64,000 bases of DNA from Cyanophora paradoxa. Lineage: Eukaryota; Glaucocystophyceae; Cyanophorales; Cyanophoraceae. Location of the stretch: NCBI GenBank assembly GCA_004431415.1, contig QPMI01000005.1, positions 248,001 to 312,000 of the forward strand, given 5' to 3'. The notes under the pieces are model-generated. The model was not told where the DNA came from. It saw only the letters and a list, made by a program, of their open reading frames with translations, and did no database searches. Within the stretch, counting starts at the first letter, position 1; each line of letters starts with the position of its first letter. The position numbers were made by a program, and so were the translations under genes. Shown here in pieces: positions 9,829-18,666 of this stretch.

Positions 9829-10857
9829 ATGACTACTCAGATAGCAGTACCTGTTTTCTGTTATGCAGCACCAAAAATACATCAACTTAATCACACTGTC
9901 ACAGATGCTACACCAGGTTTTATTTGCACAGAGACAACAGGAGCTGATTCATTCTCTCAGAACTCTGTCATTAGATGCAAAGAAATAAGATGTGATCGCA
10001 ATAATGGGAAGGTGAGAACCACAGGTCTCATAGTATCAAATAAAAACCAAGTCCAATCAGGATCGATTGTTTCAGATTCAGCAATTTATGATGATGTGGG
10101 AGGGTTCACCACACCCAAACTAATAAATTTTGACAACACAAGCAATAATGCAGCTCTTGTTGTCAAGAGTGGAGGAGCTTACATTGGAGATGGGGCAAGG
10201 ATTGATGGAAATCTTGCAGCCAATCAAGTAAACATAACAGGAACAAGCACATTTACAGGGTTGGTGACAGCAAATGCTGGTATTTCGATACCCAATCAGT
10301 CCCAACAGATAATCCAAGCATTAACAAAAGTGATTACTCCTGAAATAGATACTGGATCTGCCACAAATCTGCTTTTTAAACGCAATAGCAATACTGTGGC
10401 ATTGCTTGAATCGAACTGTCTGACAATTAACACACAGAACTATTTTAAATATCAGTCCCAACCAAGATTCTGTGTTCAGCTAAACTATAATCATACAGCA
10501 ACAAGCGCCACTGCTTTGATAAATTGGGGAATCGTTCATTTAAATCATCCTACAAATCATTTTGCAGTTGCTAATGGGAGATTTACTGCTCCTGTTTCAG
10601 GGCATTACCGTTTTTCAGCAGTTACCTACTCACAAGCCTCATCACTACCCATAGAGCTTACTCTTCAAGTAAATGATGCAAACCCAAGTGGTGTTGCAAT
10701 AAATGTAATTGCCTCAAACACTGCTGGATACAAAACCATTTCGCTAAATTGTATTCTCTATATTGCTGCTAATGAGTATGTAACACTTGTTACAAATACA
10801 AATGGGGTTTATTCTTCTAAAACAGCATTTGCAGGTGAGCTTATCAGCATCACATAA
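9829..10857 (+). CDS. Fibre paralogue 2: anchor module plus C1q/TNF-like domain
   Basis: 342 residues, intact. Residues ~15-125 form the anchor module shared by four consecutive genes: FICTETTG, IRCKEIRCDRNNGKVRTTGL, VSNKNQ, DDVGGFTTPK, LVVKSGGAYIGDGARIDG. A linker with NITGTSTFTGLVTANAGIS follows. The C-terminal ~140 residues (NGRFTAPVSGHYRFSAVTYS ... AFAGELISIT) have the F.AP..G.Y.F signature of C1q/TNF-like jelly rolls, a common trimeric binding head. I infer a short trimeric fibre attached to the virion by the anchor module, with the head as the receptor-binding part. The gene follows the broken paralogue by 22 bases, with leader AATGTAAAG before the ATG. Confidence 0.75.
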   Translation: MTTQIAVPVFCYAAPKIHQLNHTVTDATPGFICTETTGADSFSQNSVIRCKEIRCDRNNGKVRTTGLIVSNKNQVQSGSIVSDSAIYDDVGGFTTPKLINFDNTSNNAALVVKSGGAYIGDGARIDGNLAANQVNITGTSTFTGLVTANAGISIPNQSQQIIQALTKVITPEIDTGSATNLLFKRNSNTVALLESNCLTINTQNYFKYQSQPRFCVQLNYNHTATSATALINWGIVHLNHPTNHFAVANGRFTAPVSGHYRFSAVTYSQASSLPIELTLQVNDANPSGVAINVIASNTAGYKTISLNCILYIAANEYVTLVTNTNGVYSSKTAFAGELISIT

Positions 10858-10879
10858 ATTTTCTCACCATAAAATAGGA

Positions 10880-11146
10880 ATGTCGAATATCTACCAAGTA
10901 GTCCTCTCAGATACTGAAAAACTGGGAATGGAATATTGCTCTGCTTCTGTTCAGAATTGGATTGACAATGCAGCCCACAACAGAGCAAGAATTGCAATTG
11001 ATGAGATTGTTCAGAAAGAAATTCAGTCTTGCATTTCGGGAGGAGTTCAAATACCAACCTCAAAGGAAGCTATTGTTTTACAGGCATTCCAAAGGGGGAC
11101 TGTGAAAAAAGCAATCGAGTATAACATTGTCACAGAAGAACAATGA
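10880..11146 (+). CDS. Small phage-like protein of unknown function (88 aa)
   Basis: The ATG at 10880 is chosen because it follows the previous stop by 22 bases and starts the conserved-looking segment MSNIYQVVLSDTEKLGMEY. The product is predicted mostly helical, with NWIDNAAHNRARIAIDEIVQ at about residues 26-45 and a charged C-terminus. From memory it resembles short proteins encoded next to tail-fibre genes in marine tailed phages (VSAQ.WIDNA.H.R.RIAIDEIV), where the function is also unknown. Its place in the middle of the fibre cassette repeats that phage arrangement, so a role in fibre assembly or as a structural accessory is possible but unproven. Confidence 0.65.
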   Translation: MSNIYQVVLSDTEKLGMEYCSASVQNWIDNAAHNRARIAIDEIVQKEIQSCISGGVQIPTSKEAIVLQAFQRGTVKKAIEYNIVTEEQ

Positions 11147-11181
11147 ACATTATTTTTCTTTCCTTCTTAGTAAAAGAAGCA

Positions 11182-12027
11182 ATGGGTGAATATAATCGAG
11201 TTCAACTGCCTATATATTCCCTTGGATCCCCTGCAATGCATTTTCGCCAGCATGAAGTAAATGATGAGGTTCGTGGTTTAGAATCCACAGAGAGACCCAA
11301 TTCCAATGGCAACTCCTTTGATAAAAATTCGATTATTCGAGTTAAAGAGCTGAGAGCTGATAAGAATTCAGGTGTGGTGAAAACAACTCGACTTCTTGTC
11401 ACAAATGCTAACTTTTTCCAGCCTACTAATGGAGGTCCTGATGCTTACAGTGTTGATCTGAAAGCCCTTGATTATGATAAAAACACTGCTGCTGTAACTG
11501 TGAGATCAGGAGGAGCATTTATTGGTGGTGGCTGCAGAGTTTCAGGTCAACTCTCATCCTCAATTTCGTATAATGATGTCCCAGATACTCTTGAGCAGAA
11601 TGTTGAAGACCCCCAACGAATTCGATTATATATACCAGTTGCACAACAGCCACTTATTCAATTTTACCAAGGTTATACTGTCACACTTGAAAACTCTGAA
11701 TTGATTGAAGGAACCAAAAGAGTAATGAGAGGGCTGGTCATTCCTTCTGCAATGCTTTCTTTATGTAGAGCCAACAATAACCAGCCAGGTCACAGATACA
11801 ATTTCAGTGTTCAGGGATATGATCATTTTGGCACAGGGTTCTGTGTTTATAATAACAATTTCACCTATGATCTGTTTGTTACAGATATTGGAAAATATAC
11901 AATTACAGTTATGGGTATCAGAACAGATATAGCTGCTGTCTCAGCTCTTAGAGGTGTTACTCCTGATACTCTTTCTCAAACAGGGTTTTACCAAGAGCCA
12001 GATGTAATTGATGACCCAACCCCATAA
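11182..12027 (+). CDS. Fibre paralogue 3: anchor module plus different C-terminal beta domain
   Basis: The ATG at 11182 (MGEYNRVQLPIYSLGSPAMH) fits the N-termini of the neighbouring paralogues; an upstream in-frame ATG at 11143 overlaps the preceding stop and is less likely. About 281 residues. The anchor module is present (EVNDEVRGLESTE, IRVKELRADKNSGVVKTTRL, VTNANF, VTVRSGGAFIGGGCRVSG). The C-terminal domain differs from the C1q type: IRLYIPVAQQPLIQFYQG, RYNFSVQGYDHFGTGF and YTITVMGIRTDIAAVS suggest a separate all-beta head. It pairs with the next gene, which has the same head type. Inferred role: alternative receptor-binding fibre. Confidence 0.7.
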   Translation: MGEYNRVQLPIYSLGSPAMHFRQHEVNDEVRGLESTERPNSNGNSFDKNSIIRVKELRADKNSGVVKTTRLLVTNANFFQPTNGGPDAYSVDLKALDYDKNTAAVTVRSGGAFIGGGCRVSGQLSSSISYNDVPDTLEQNVEDPQRIRLYIPVAQQPLIQFYQGYTVTLENSELIEGTKRVMRGLVIPSAMLSLCRANNNQPGHRYNFSVQGYDHFGTGFCVYNNNFTYDLFVTDIGKYTITVMGIRTDIAAVSALRGVTPDTLSQTGFYQEPDVIDDPTP

Positions 12028-12050
12028 AAGATATATCCCTTTAATGTAAA

Positions 12051-12883
12051 ATGGCTGAGCAACCCCCACTTGAACGAATTATTACACCTCAACTATCATT
12101 AGCTGCCCCAGCAAACCATGTTTTACAGCATGCTACCTTTGATGATGTGGAGGGTCTCCAATCCACAGAGGTCCAACCTACAATGAACACATTTGGTTCC
12201 ACCCACAAGCTGAGATTAAAGGAACTCAGATGTGATAAAAATAATGGAATAGTTAAGACGACTAAGCTACTTGTGACAAATGCAAACTTTTCTGCTCATT
12301 ATGGAGACCCAGATAGCTATGGAGATCCTCTTTCTACTTATTCTTTTGAATCTAGGTCTGGAGCTATTAACTGCAAATCGGGGGAGCTTATATTGGTGAT
12401 GGTCTTAGGGTTGGTGGGGCTGTTGGAGCGCCTTTATTTGTGAATGATCAACCCAATCCCATTGATCCCAACACAAGAATTCGAACCTATGTCCCCAGCA
12501 TGAATGCCCCATACATTATAAAGATATTCCCCATTGTAGTAAATGAACAAACAGCAGTAGTAGACTCTCTTGTTGAGATTGGTGACCACTACAAGGTAGT
12601 TGTGGATATTCCACCAGATGTTTATGCTCTTTGTCAAGTAGAGGGAGGAACTCCTAATTTTGCAGTTGTGATCACCCCATATGATAATTTCGGAATTGCT
12701 TATCATGGAGTCAATTTCGGTTTGGAAGACTATCAGTTTCTGGTGAGAGCCACCAAGTTTGGTATCTACAAGTGTGTATTATATGCTGAGAGAACCGATT
12801 TTATTGCAAAGCAGAATACCTATGCTGAATACTATGGCACAAATCGATATTTCCCCATTTTCGGGCAGGATACTGCTCCATAA
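12051..12883 (+). pseudogene. Fibre paralogue 4, split by a one-base loss in a G run
   Basis: Frame 1 starts at 12051 and encodes the anchor module (HATFDDVEGLQSTE, LRLKELRCDKNNGIVKTTKL, LLVTNANFSAHYGDPDSYGD) up to a run of five G at 12380-12384. There it leaves the frame conserved in the paralogues (SGGA.IG.G) and ends at 12443. The frame that resumes directly after the G run reads on without a stop to 12883 and matches the head domain of paralogue 3 (TRIRTYVPSMNAPYI, FAVVITPYDNFGIAY). A single missing base in the homopolymer explains everything. It could be real inactivation, slipped-strand variation or a sequencing error; read-level data would decide. Confidence 0.75.
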
Positions 12884-12905
12884 GAATATTGGTTATATAT
12901 AGAGT

Positions 12906-13178
12906 ATGGATACTAAAACAAAAAAGTTTATTGATGCTGCTATGACAGTTCATGGTAAAGATAAATTCGATTACAGTGAGACACATTACATCAAAGCTCA
13001 AGAGAAAGTATCTGTTAGATGTTTGCAATGTAACAAGGTGATCCTTACCTATCCCTTTAATCATGTGAAGGGATCAGGTTGCAGGGAATGCAACAAAAAA
13101 CATTCTCAGGCTTACAGGAAAAGGGCTTCTTCATCAATCACAGTGGAATATAGGGATATTTGCATTAGGTTCGATTAG
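12906..13178 (+). CDS. Treble-clef zinc protein, DUF723-like
   Basis: 90 residues. The N-terminal part, TKKFIDAAMTVHGKDKFDYS followed by HYIKAQEKVSVRC, and the paired knuckles C-x2-C (RCLQC, GCREC, about residues 38-41 and 60-63) with PFNHVKGSGC between them match the 'F......HG.KYDYS..Y......V...C..H..F...P..H..G.GC..C' pattern of DUF723. These small modules occur in phages and giant viruses next to homing-endonuclease-type and very-short-patch-repair-like nucleases. No nuclease motif follows here, so this is a stand-alone zinc-binding module, probably nucleic-acid binding. The gap to the preceding gene is 22 bases. Confidence 0.7.
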   Translation: MDTKTKKFIDAAMTVHGKDKFDYSETHYIKAQEKVSVRCLQCNKVILTYPFNHVKGSGCRECNKKHSQAYRKRASSSITVEYRDICIRFD

Positions 13179-13207
13179 GATTAATTCATTTTTCTAAGGT
13201 ATTCTTA

Positions 13208-13606
13208 ATGGAGACTAAATACAGAGGCTTTCATGTTATGCTTGATTACAAGGCTAAATCAGCTATTGCAACAGGACATGAGCATGTAAGCTTCCTAGGT
13301 AATTGGATTATGGGAACCCTTGAACAAGCAGTATTGAGACAAGGTATTAGGATTGTTCATAAGCATTGTGAGATATTTGATGGCAAACTATCACCTCCTG
13401 GTTTTGCTTTGGTTCTGCTATTAGATGAAAGCCATTGTACAGCTCATTGTTATTCCAATGAAGGCATGTTAGCAATTGATATATTCAGTTGTGGTAAAGA
13501 AGCTCAGCATAAAACACAATCAGTAGCAGATGAGATCGATAAAACAATGAATTTCCTCACATTTGAGAAGACTGAGAGACATAAACATGATAGATTCCCG
13601 TTTTGA
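13208..13606 (+). CDS. speD: S-adenosylmethionine decarboxylase (SpeD-type)
   Basis: 132 residues, the usual size of the short bacterial/archaeal class of pyruvoyl AdoMet decarboxylase. The self-cleavage site is seen as LLDESHCTAHCYSNEG: Glu74-Ser75, where Ser75 would become the pyruvoyl group. His80 and Cys95 (IDIFSCGKE) lie +5 and +20 from that serine, the same spacing as Ser63/His68/Cys83 in the Thermotoga enzyme. The enzyme makes decarboxylated AdoMet, the aminopropyl donor for spermidine. Cyanophages often carry speD as an auxiliary metabolic gene. Here it is the last gene of the viral block, with a 29-base gap after the zinc protein. Polyamine supply for genome packaging or host reprogramming is the likely purpose (inference). 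Confidence 0.87.
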   Translation: METKYRGFHVMLDYKAKSAIATGHEHVSFLGNWIMGTLEQAVLRQGIRIVHKHCEIFDGKLSPPGFALVLLLDESHCTAHCYSNEGMLAIDIFSCGKEAQHKTQSVADEIDKTMNFLTFEKTERHKHDRFPF

Positions 13607-13663
13607 TGGGTTTCTATAATGAATTTCTAAAGGATTCCTTTGTTTTCTAACAATAACATTGAT

Positions 13664-13712
13664 AAGCTACTGTAACAAAAAGATATAATATATCCTTTCA
13701 CTACAGTAGCTT
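13664..13712. terminator. Hairpin after the speD gene
   Basis: An 11-bp perfect inverted repeat (AAGCTACTGTA at 13664-13674 and its complement at 13702-13712) flanks an AT-rich 27-base loop, 58 bases after the speD stop. It may end or stabilise the last viral transcript. No T-run of bacterial type follows, so the role is tentative. Confidence 0.35.
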
Positions 13713-13925
13713 TATACAATGATTATTTTCCGGATTCCGGACATTTTTTACGATAGAATTCTATTGTAAGTAATTGGAATAATGTTCGATTTCATTACAG
13801 TAAAATTCAACATTCCCCTTGATTCCCCCTATTATATAATATTTATATTAAAGTGGACTCAAGGTTGACTCATATTAATCGTAAAAGTAGTAATAGTATA
13901 TGGATTTTGTTACGAATTCAATGCA

Positions 13926-14039
13926 AGGGTTGACTAAGTGGGTTGAGTTGACTCAAATTTCACAGGAAATATTTGGGACCAAAAGTTTTCTAAAAAGGAT
14001 TTCAAAAAATGTGTCAACTCCCCCCACTTAGTCAACCCT
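13926..14039. repeat. 27-bp inverted repeat in the non-coding viral tail
   Basis: AGGGTTGACTAAGTGGG at 13926-13942 has a perfect complement at 14023-14039. Allowing three mismatches the arms extend to 27 bp (13926-13952 and 14013-14039). Short TTGACTAAG/TTGACTCA units recur several more times between 13,850 and 14,280. The region has no open gene and could hold protein-binding sites for replication or packaging. Confidence 0.75.
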
Positions 14040-14330
14040 GACCATAAACAGTAAGGATTTGAGCTAACATGTATCACAAAGTGAACATTTTGAGTCCACT
14101 TAGAAGATCCACTTTTGAAATCCAAGTTGATTTTGCTTGAAATTTCAAAGTTGATCTAAAAGTGAGTCCACCCTGATTGATTATGGTAACAAAGTTGACT
14201 AAGTTGACTAAGTTGAGTCATCTTAAGAAATTCAAAGAGACTAAGAGTTCAAAATGTTTATGAAAAGTGAGTCAACTTAGACCACTTCTGATAACAAAGT
14301 TAAATATTTAATTGATTTAATCGGAAAAGA

Positions 14331-14562
14331 ACATGATTTAATCGAATTTATTGATATAATTCCGATTAGATTCATTTAGGATTCAATTAAGATCAATCGA
14401 AGTTATTGATATAATTCCGATTAACTACAATTAAGATACAATATCGATTAATCGAGTTTATCGATATAAAATCGATTAAATTAATTGAAAATGCATATAA
14501 AAATATGAAAATTCAGGTGAAAATTCAAATAAATTAATCGATTTTATTGATATAACATCGAA
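14331..14562. repeat. Four iteron-like repeats beside the hairpin junction
   Basis: Four diverged copies of a ~30-base unit, roughly TTAATCGA.TTTATTGATATAATTCCGATTA, occur at about 14,336, 14,394, 14,447 and 14,534. The first three are about 55-60 bases apart and the last about 87. They are AT-rich and directly repeated in one orientation, and lie just inside the hairpin at 14,565. Iteron arrays of this kind often mark replication origins or genome ends; the function here is inferred from position only. Confidence 0.65.
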
Positions 14563-14564
14563 TC

Positions 14565-14637
14565 ACACATATGAATATTCATATTTTAATCCTGAGGCGG
14601 AACGCCGAGGGATTAAAATATGAATATTCATATGTGT
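14565..14637. repeat. Perfect 28-bp hairpin at the viral/host junction
   Basis: Left arm 14565-14592 and right arm 14610-14637 are exact reverse complements, separated by a 17-base GC-rich loop with its own GGCG/CGCC mini-stem. Within each arm TATGAATATTCATA is itself palindromic. Base composition changes abruptly here: AT-rich viral tail on the left, GC-rich intron-bearing DNA on the right. The structure could be a hairpin-like terminus of the viral DNA captured on integration, a terminal repeat remnant, or an assembly fold-back. Confidence 0.85.
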
Positions 14638-16659
14638 ACGGGCTCGGGCTGGGCGTTGCGCTTGTAGTCGGGACGCTCGAGGGGCTGGGTGTGGGTGTGA
14701 ATTGGAGCGTGGTGGCTGAAGCCGTGTCCGATTGAGGCGAGGTGCCAGCGCTGTTGGTGAGAGTTGCGCTGCACGTGTACGTTGTGAGGACCGAAAGCCC
14801 TGTCACGTCGACGTCGCGAACAGCCTCGTCCGTTGGAGCCGCACCAAACTGAAACATGCCGTACCCGCCATCGATCGCGATGGACGATGTACCCGTGAAT
14901 GATTGCGCGGGGTTCGCGTCATTGACGCAGACGACGGTTACGAGGTTCACGGGGCTGCCGTTCTCGTCCCCCTGCGTCCACAGCACCCGCGCCCTGATGG
15001 ACGTCGCCGACGGGTTCACGGAGAGGAGGACCGGCTTGCTCGGAGGCAATGCGGCGGCCGTCGAGCCGGAAACCGGCGTTGACTCCACTGAGTCCTTGCC
15101 GTTGACGTTCTCCAGCGTGGCTTTGCACGAGTACGAGGTCGACGCGGTCAGACCGCTTGTGATCACGACGGTCTACGTAAAACCTCGGGTTCAGAACACG
15201 CATAGCATGGTATAGAACAATCTTTTTACCGTTGACGTGCTGGACTCGAGCAGGGTCGCTGTGATGGTGGAAGAGCCGCAGGTGACTGCCAGCTGGGGGT
15301 ACTGCGACTCCCATTAGCAGCCGCGGAGCTCGCGATCGAGCGCGAGCCTTCATGACTGGCTGCCAATACTCGCACCCGTTTGAACGCGAATGCCTGGGTG
15401 TCCCACTCCCTGTCTAAACCGTTGACGGCCACCGTGGTCTTGCCACCGCCGCTGCTGACCAAGCCGCTGTTCGACGCGTAGGTGACCAAGACGCTGAGAG
15501 CCGTCGGGCCCGTCCCGATGACGCTCGCCACAGTGGGCTTCAGAGGCGTGGTGGTCAAGGCGGTGTCGGTGTAGGTTACGGGCGCAGAGATTTGGCCGGT
15601 GCTGTCCGTGACCCACACGGCGCAGGTGTACTGGGTCGAGGGCTGTAGGTTACCCACCAGAATATCGACATTCGTACCCGACGAGGCCGAGAGAAGAAAA
15701 CTCTGGCCTCGGTCTCCGCAGACGACCACGCCCTCGGGCCCAGAGTTGAGGCCGGAGTAGTCGATGACGAGCTGAAGGCTGTTCGTTCGGTCCTCAACGT
15801 TCGTTACGGTGCCGGCCGCGACGCGGGCGACCTTTGCAGTAGGGATTGCGGGTGAGGGCGAGGGCGTCGCCGTTGGGGGCGCCTGCGTGGTGGCCGATTC
15901 CGACGCCGACGGAGTCGAGGTGCCGGCAGAGTTCGACACGGTCGAGTCGCAGCTGTACGTCGTGCCGGGCGCCAGGCCGGTGATCGATACCGTAGCTGAC
16001 GAGGTACCCGACGCGATGGCGGTGTTCTGGAAGACGAAGGCCGTGGACCCAGCTGAACAACGTACAGTAATTTTCGTGTAGCTATCGAAACCCGTACCGC
16101 CCGCGTTGACGTTGAAATTCACTGTCGACGTCATTGTCGTCTGCCCTGTGACAGCCAGAGACACTGCAGACCGCGGTGGGATTACAAATTAAATGCCAGC
16201 ATCGCACGAGATCTAGAGAAGCAAAGCGCACGCGAAGTCGGAGCCTCGGGAAGTGTGGTGGCAAGGAACATCGTCGTAGCGCCGGCCGTGAGAGCGCAGA
16301 GATACGTGGTCGACGGCGTCCCAAAGACGTATACTTTGTCGCCGGACACCATCGGACTCTGGGTAGGAGCTGCGCCAGTTCCAGACGCCCCTTCCTTGCA
16401 GGTCGCGGTCGGAACAGGCAAGCCATCGCGATCGAAGGTTGCCTCCACAAGAGTGGGGCTGAGGGGCACCACAGAAATGACGGTGATTGCTGCCGTTTGC
16501 CCCAGAGCCGAGCTGCAAGAAGCTGCACATACGCGTACGCTCGTAATCAGATCATTGGCGCAGTCTACATGTTAATCATGACAGTGCATGCGCACCGAGC
16601 AGCACGGCGATCGAGAAGAGCAGCACGATGCTATAGCTAGCGCTTGAATGGCGTTTCAT
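14579..16659 (-). CDS. Secreted fibronectin-III-repeat protein, apparently cut at its 3' end
   Basis: Starting from ATG 16659 the product has a signal peptide (MKRHSSASYSIVLLFSIAVL), then several FN3-like beta domains (ITGLAPGTTYSC, VGNLQPSTQYTC, ITSGLTASTSYSC, VTGLSVLTTYTC cores) separated by Thr/Pro/Ser linkers. Introns I can support: 16565-16595 (31 bases, unusually short), one ending near 16164, 15286-15419 and 15173-15229 (GTAAAAAG...TTTTACGTAG). Joining them keeps the FN3 cores in frame. The last linker (TPSPSP) runs straight into codons made by the hairpin arm (SYFNPSAFRLRIKI) and stops at 14579, so the natural C-terminus seems replaced at the junction. Likely an extracellular or cell-surface protein; partner unknown. 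Its introns lack the GTACCCC heptamer. Confidence 0.65.
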
Positions 16660-17689
16660 CTGCATAAATTCGAAGCTGTGAGGCATGCACATGGATATGG
16701 CCTCCCGGCCCATGATGTATGGCAAATTAAAAAATTAAAATGGCTACCATCTGCGGAATTAGGTCCGGATCAACCCCCTCATCATGAGACGCGTACGGGC
16801 GCAATTATGATCATGCATATGAGCAAGGCCCGGTGCGCGTCAGAGCTGGCTGACCATCAGTTGGATTTCGAAAACTTTACGAACCAGATACCGGAACGAT
16901 CGCGAGACGCGCACGACGGCACAGTATACGTACTAGCTATAGTGTGTGCCACGGTGCCGATCTGCAAGCTGAGGCCACTCCGGTAATTACTCTCTCAGGC
17001 GCGCGCGGCCGATCGCGAGGCCGCCGAGCTCGAGGGCGCGCGCCGGCGGCAATTGCAAACCTGAATTCGAAACTAGCACTCAAGTAAGCAGGGGACGGAC
17101 ATGCATATGTATACGTTTACGTACGCGTACAGCTATAGCGATAGATCTAGAGCTCCATGCATATGGCCAGCGTTCAACATATTTCCTAGGATCATCAGAT
17201 CCGGATATTAGGTCCTGGCTGCTCGCGATCGTCAAGTACGTCCGACGGTCGCGAGGGCGAACCAGATGTACACGAGCATACCGCAGTGCGCAGATTTAGA
17301 ACCAGCTGCAGACTATGAAGCCCGGCGCCGGCCATGGCCGCTGATCGCGAGTGCTGCATGCGCACTGCGGCAGCTGCGCATGCATTGCAATTGGGTCCAG
17401 GCTGCCAGGCTGGAGCAGCTTCGAATTCAGTGCCCGCGGCCCCGGCCTGCAAACCGCCGGAACTGATGAACCCGGCGGTCAAAGCTATCTGCAATACCAG
17501 CTGCAGGCTTCGCACGTTTACGTATACGTATACTTATACGCACACGTTTACGGCGTAATTACTATGTATGCTACGTATGCTTTGCATGCCATCGTACCGT
17601 AGACCAGTCCGTAGTACTACCGTAGTACGGTAGTACTAGGCTTCGCGTACCGCGGCGTACGTATACGTAATACCGGCCCGGCCGCAGGC

Positions 17690-17935
17690 CCGCATGCCGC
17701 AGTGCGCACTGCGGCAGCACTCGTTCAACGGTTGCAGTCTTGCAGACTGCGCAGGCCGCCGGGCCGGGCACTGCAAGCGCTAACAGTCTGCTATTAAAAT
17801 ATTAGGCAGCCGCTTCAAGGCTTAGCTGCCGCTAGCGCAGCACTGCGGCTGCCGCAGTGCAGTGCGGCACTGCCGGCGTCTGCCGCAGTGCGGCAGCCGC
17901 AGACTAAGCCATGGCCAGCACTGCGGCAGTACTAG
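17690..17935. repeat. Cluster of CACTGCGGCAG / CTGCCGCAGTG words
   Basis: The word CTGCGGCAG or its complement recurs many times in about 250 bases, in both orientations, so the stretch can fold into many alternative hairpins. A looser cluster lies at 17,290-17,400. No coding potential is evident. It looks like local palindromic expansion rather than a known element. Confidence 0.5.
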
Positions 17936-18004
17936 TCACTGAGTAGCCAGAATTTCGAAGCCTTTTAAAATTGAAGGAAGCTTCAACTAGTACTATTATA
18001 TCTA

Positions 18005-18268
18005 TACCGTAAAACACAATAATATGACGGTCAAATTTATGTCGTTTTAAAACCGGATCCTTCTCTATGCGAAATATGACGTCCCCAAATTATGTCGGCA
18101 TGAGATTTTCAGGCTTGTATGGGACGGTAAATTTGATGGGGTACTACGGTACTACTGAGCGTGCCCTGCTATGACGGTCCCAAATTATGTCGTTATCTCA
18201 CGTGAGAGGCGACATAATTTGGGGATGACATAATAAAGTACAGACCTTAATATTCTGCATTACGGTAT
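18005..18268. mobile_element. MITE-like element, copy 1 (~264 bp)
   Basis: Non-coding, AT-richer than its surroundings, with loosely inverted ends (TACCGTAAAACACAATAATA and its diverged complement ending TACGGTA). Inside are several words around GGTCCCAAATTATGTCG in both orientations, an ACCGGATCC block and a GGGGTAC block, in the same order as copies 2 and 3. No target-site duplication is obvious. Confidence 0.65.
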
Positions 18269-18666
18269 ACGTAGTACTATAGCTATACTATGATAGCTAG
18301 CCTTCACTGACTCAGTGAGTCAAGGCTTCAGCGACGACGCTGGCAGCTGCAGCCTGGCACGCTGCGAGTCTGCGCATGCGACGTCGCGTCGTCGACGTCG
18401 CGATCGCGCGAGTTGAAATTCCCGATATCGATCGCGATTATCGCGATCGGATTGCTCGCCAACTCGTCGAATCATTGATCATGAACCTCAGAAAAACAAA
18501 CTCTACGACTGCCAAGTTGCGTCGATCGGACCGTCAATTGCAACTCAGTGACTTCAATGTGACTTACGACTCCGAGGCTCCGCCGCAGCGCTAGCGGCGC
18601 TGCGCGCTCCGGTCCGGATCCGGCGCGGACCGGATTCCGGAGTCCGGAGTCCGGACTTGGGGGGAG

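Noticed and set aside
1-14560. Viral block as a fully endogenised, decayed element
   Set aside because: Only two of twelve genes are broken and intergenic gaps are tight, so it is recent or still active. Whether it is integrated or misjoined cannot be settled here.
14565-14637. Hairpin as a simple transcription terminator for the FN3 gene
   Set aside because: The arms are perfect and coincide with the composition switch and with loss of the FN3 reading frame; a junction structure explains more. An assembly fold-back remains possible.
18376-18594. 72-codon frame between MITE copies 1 and 2
   Set aside because: Isolated, built of palindromic GATCGCG words, and without a domain or nearby intron signals.
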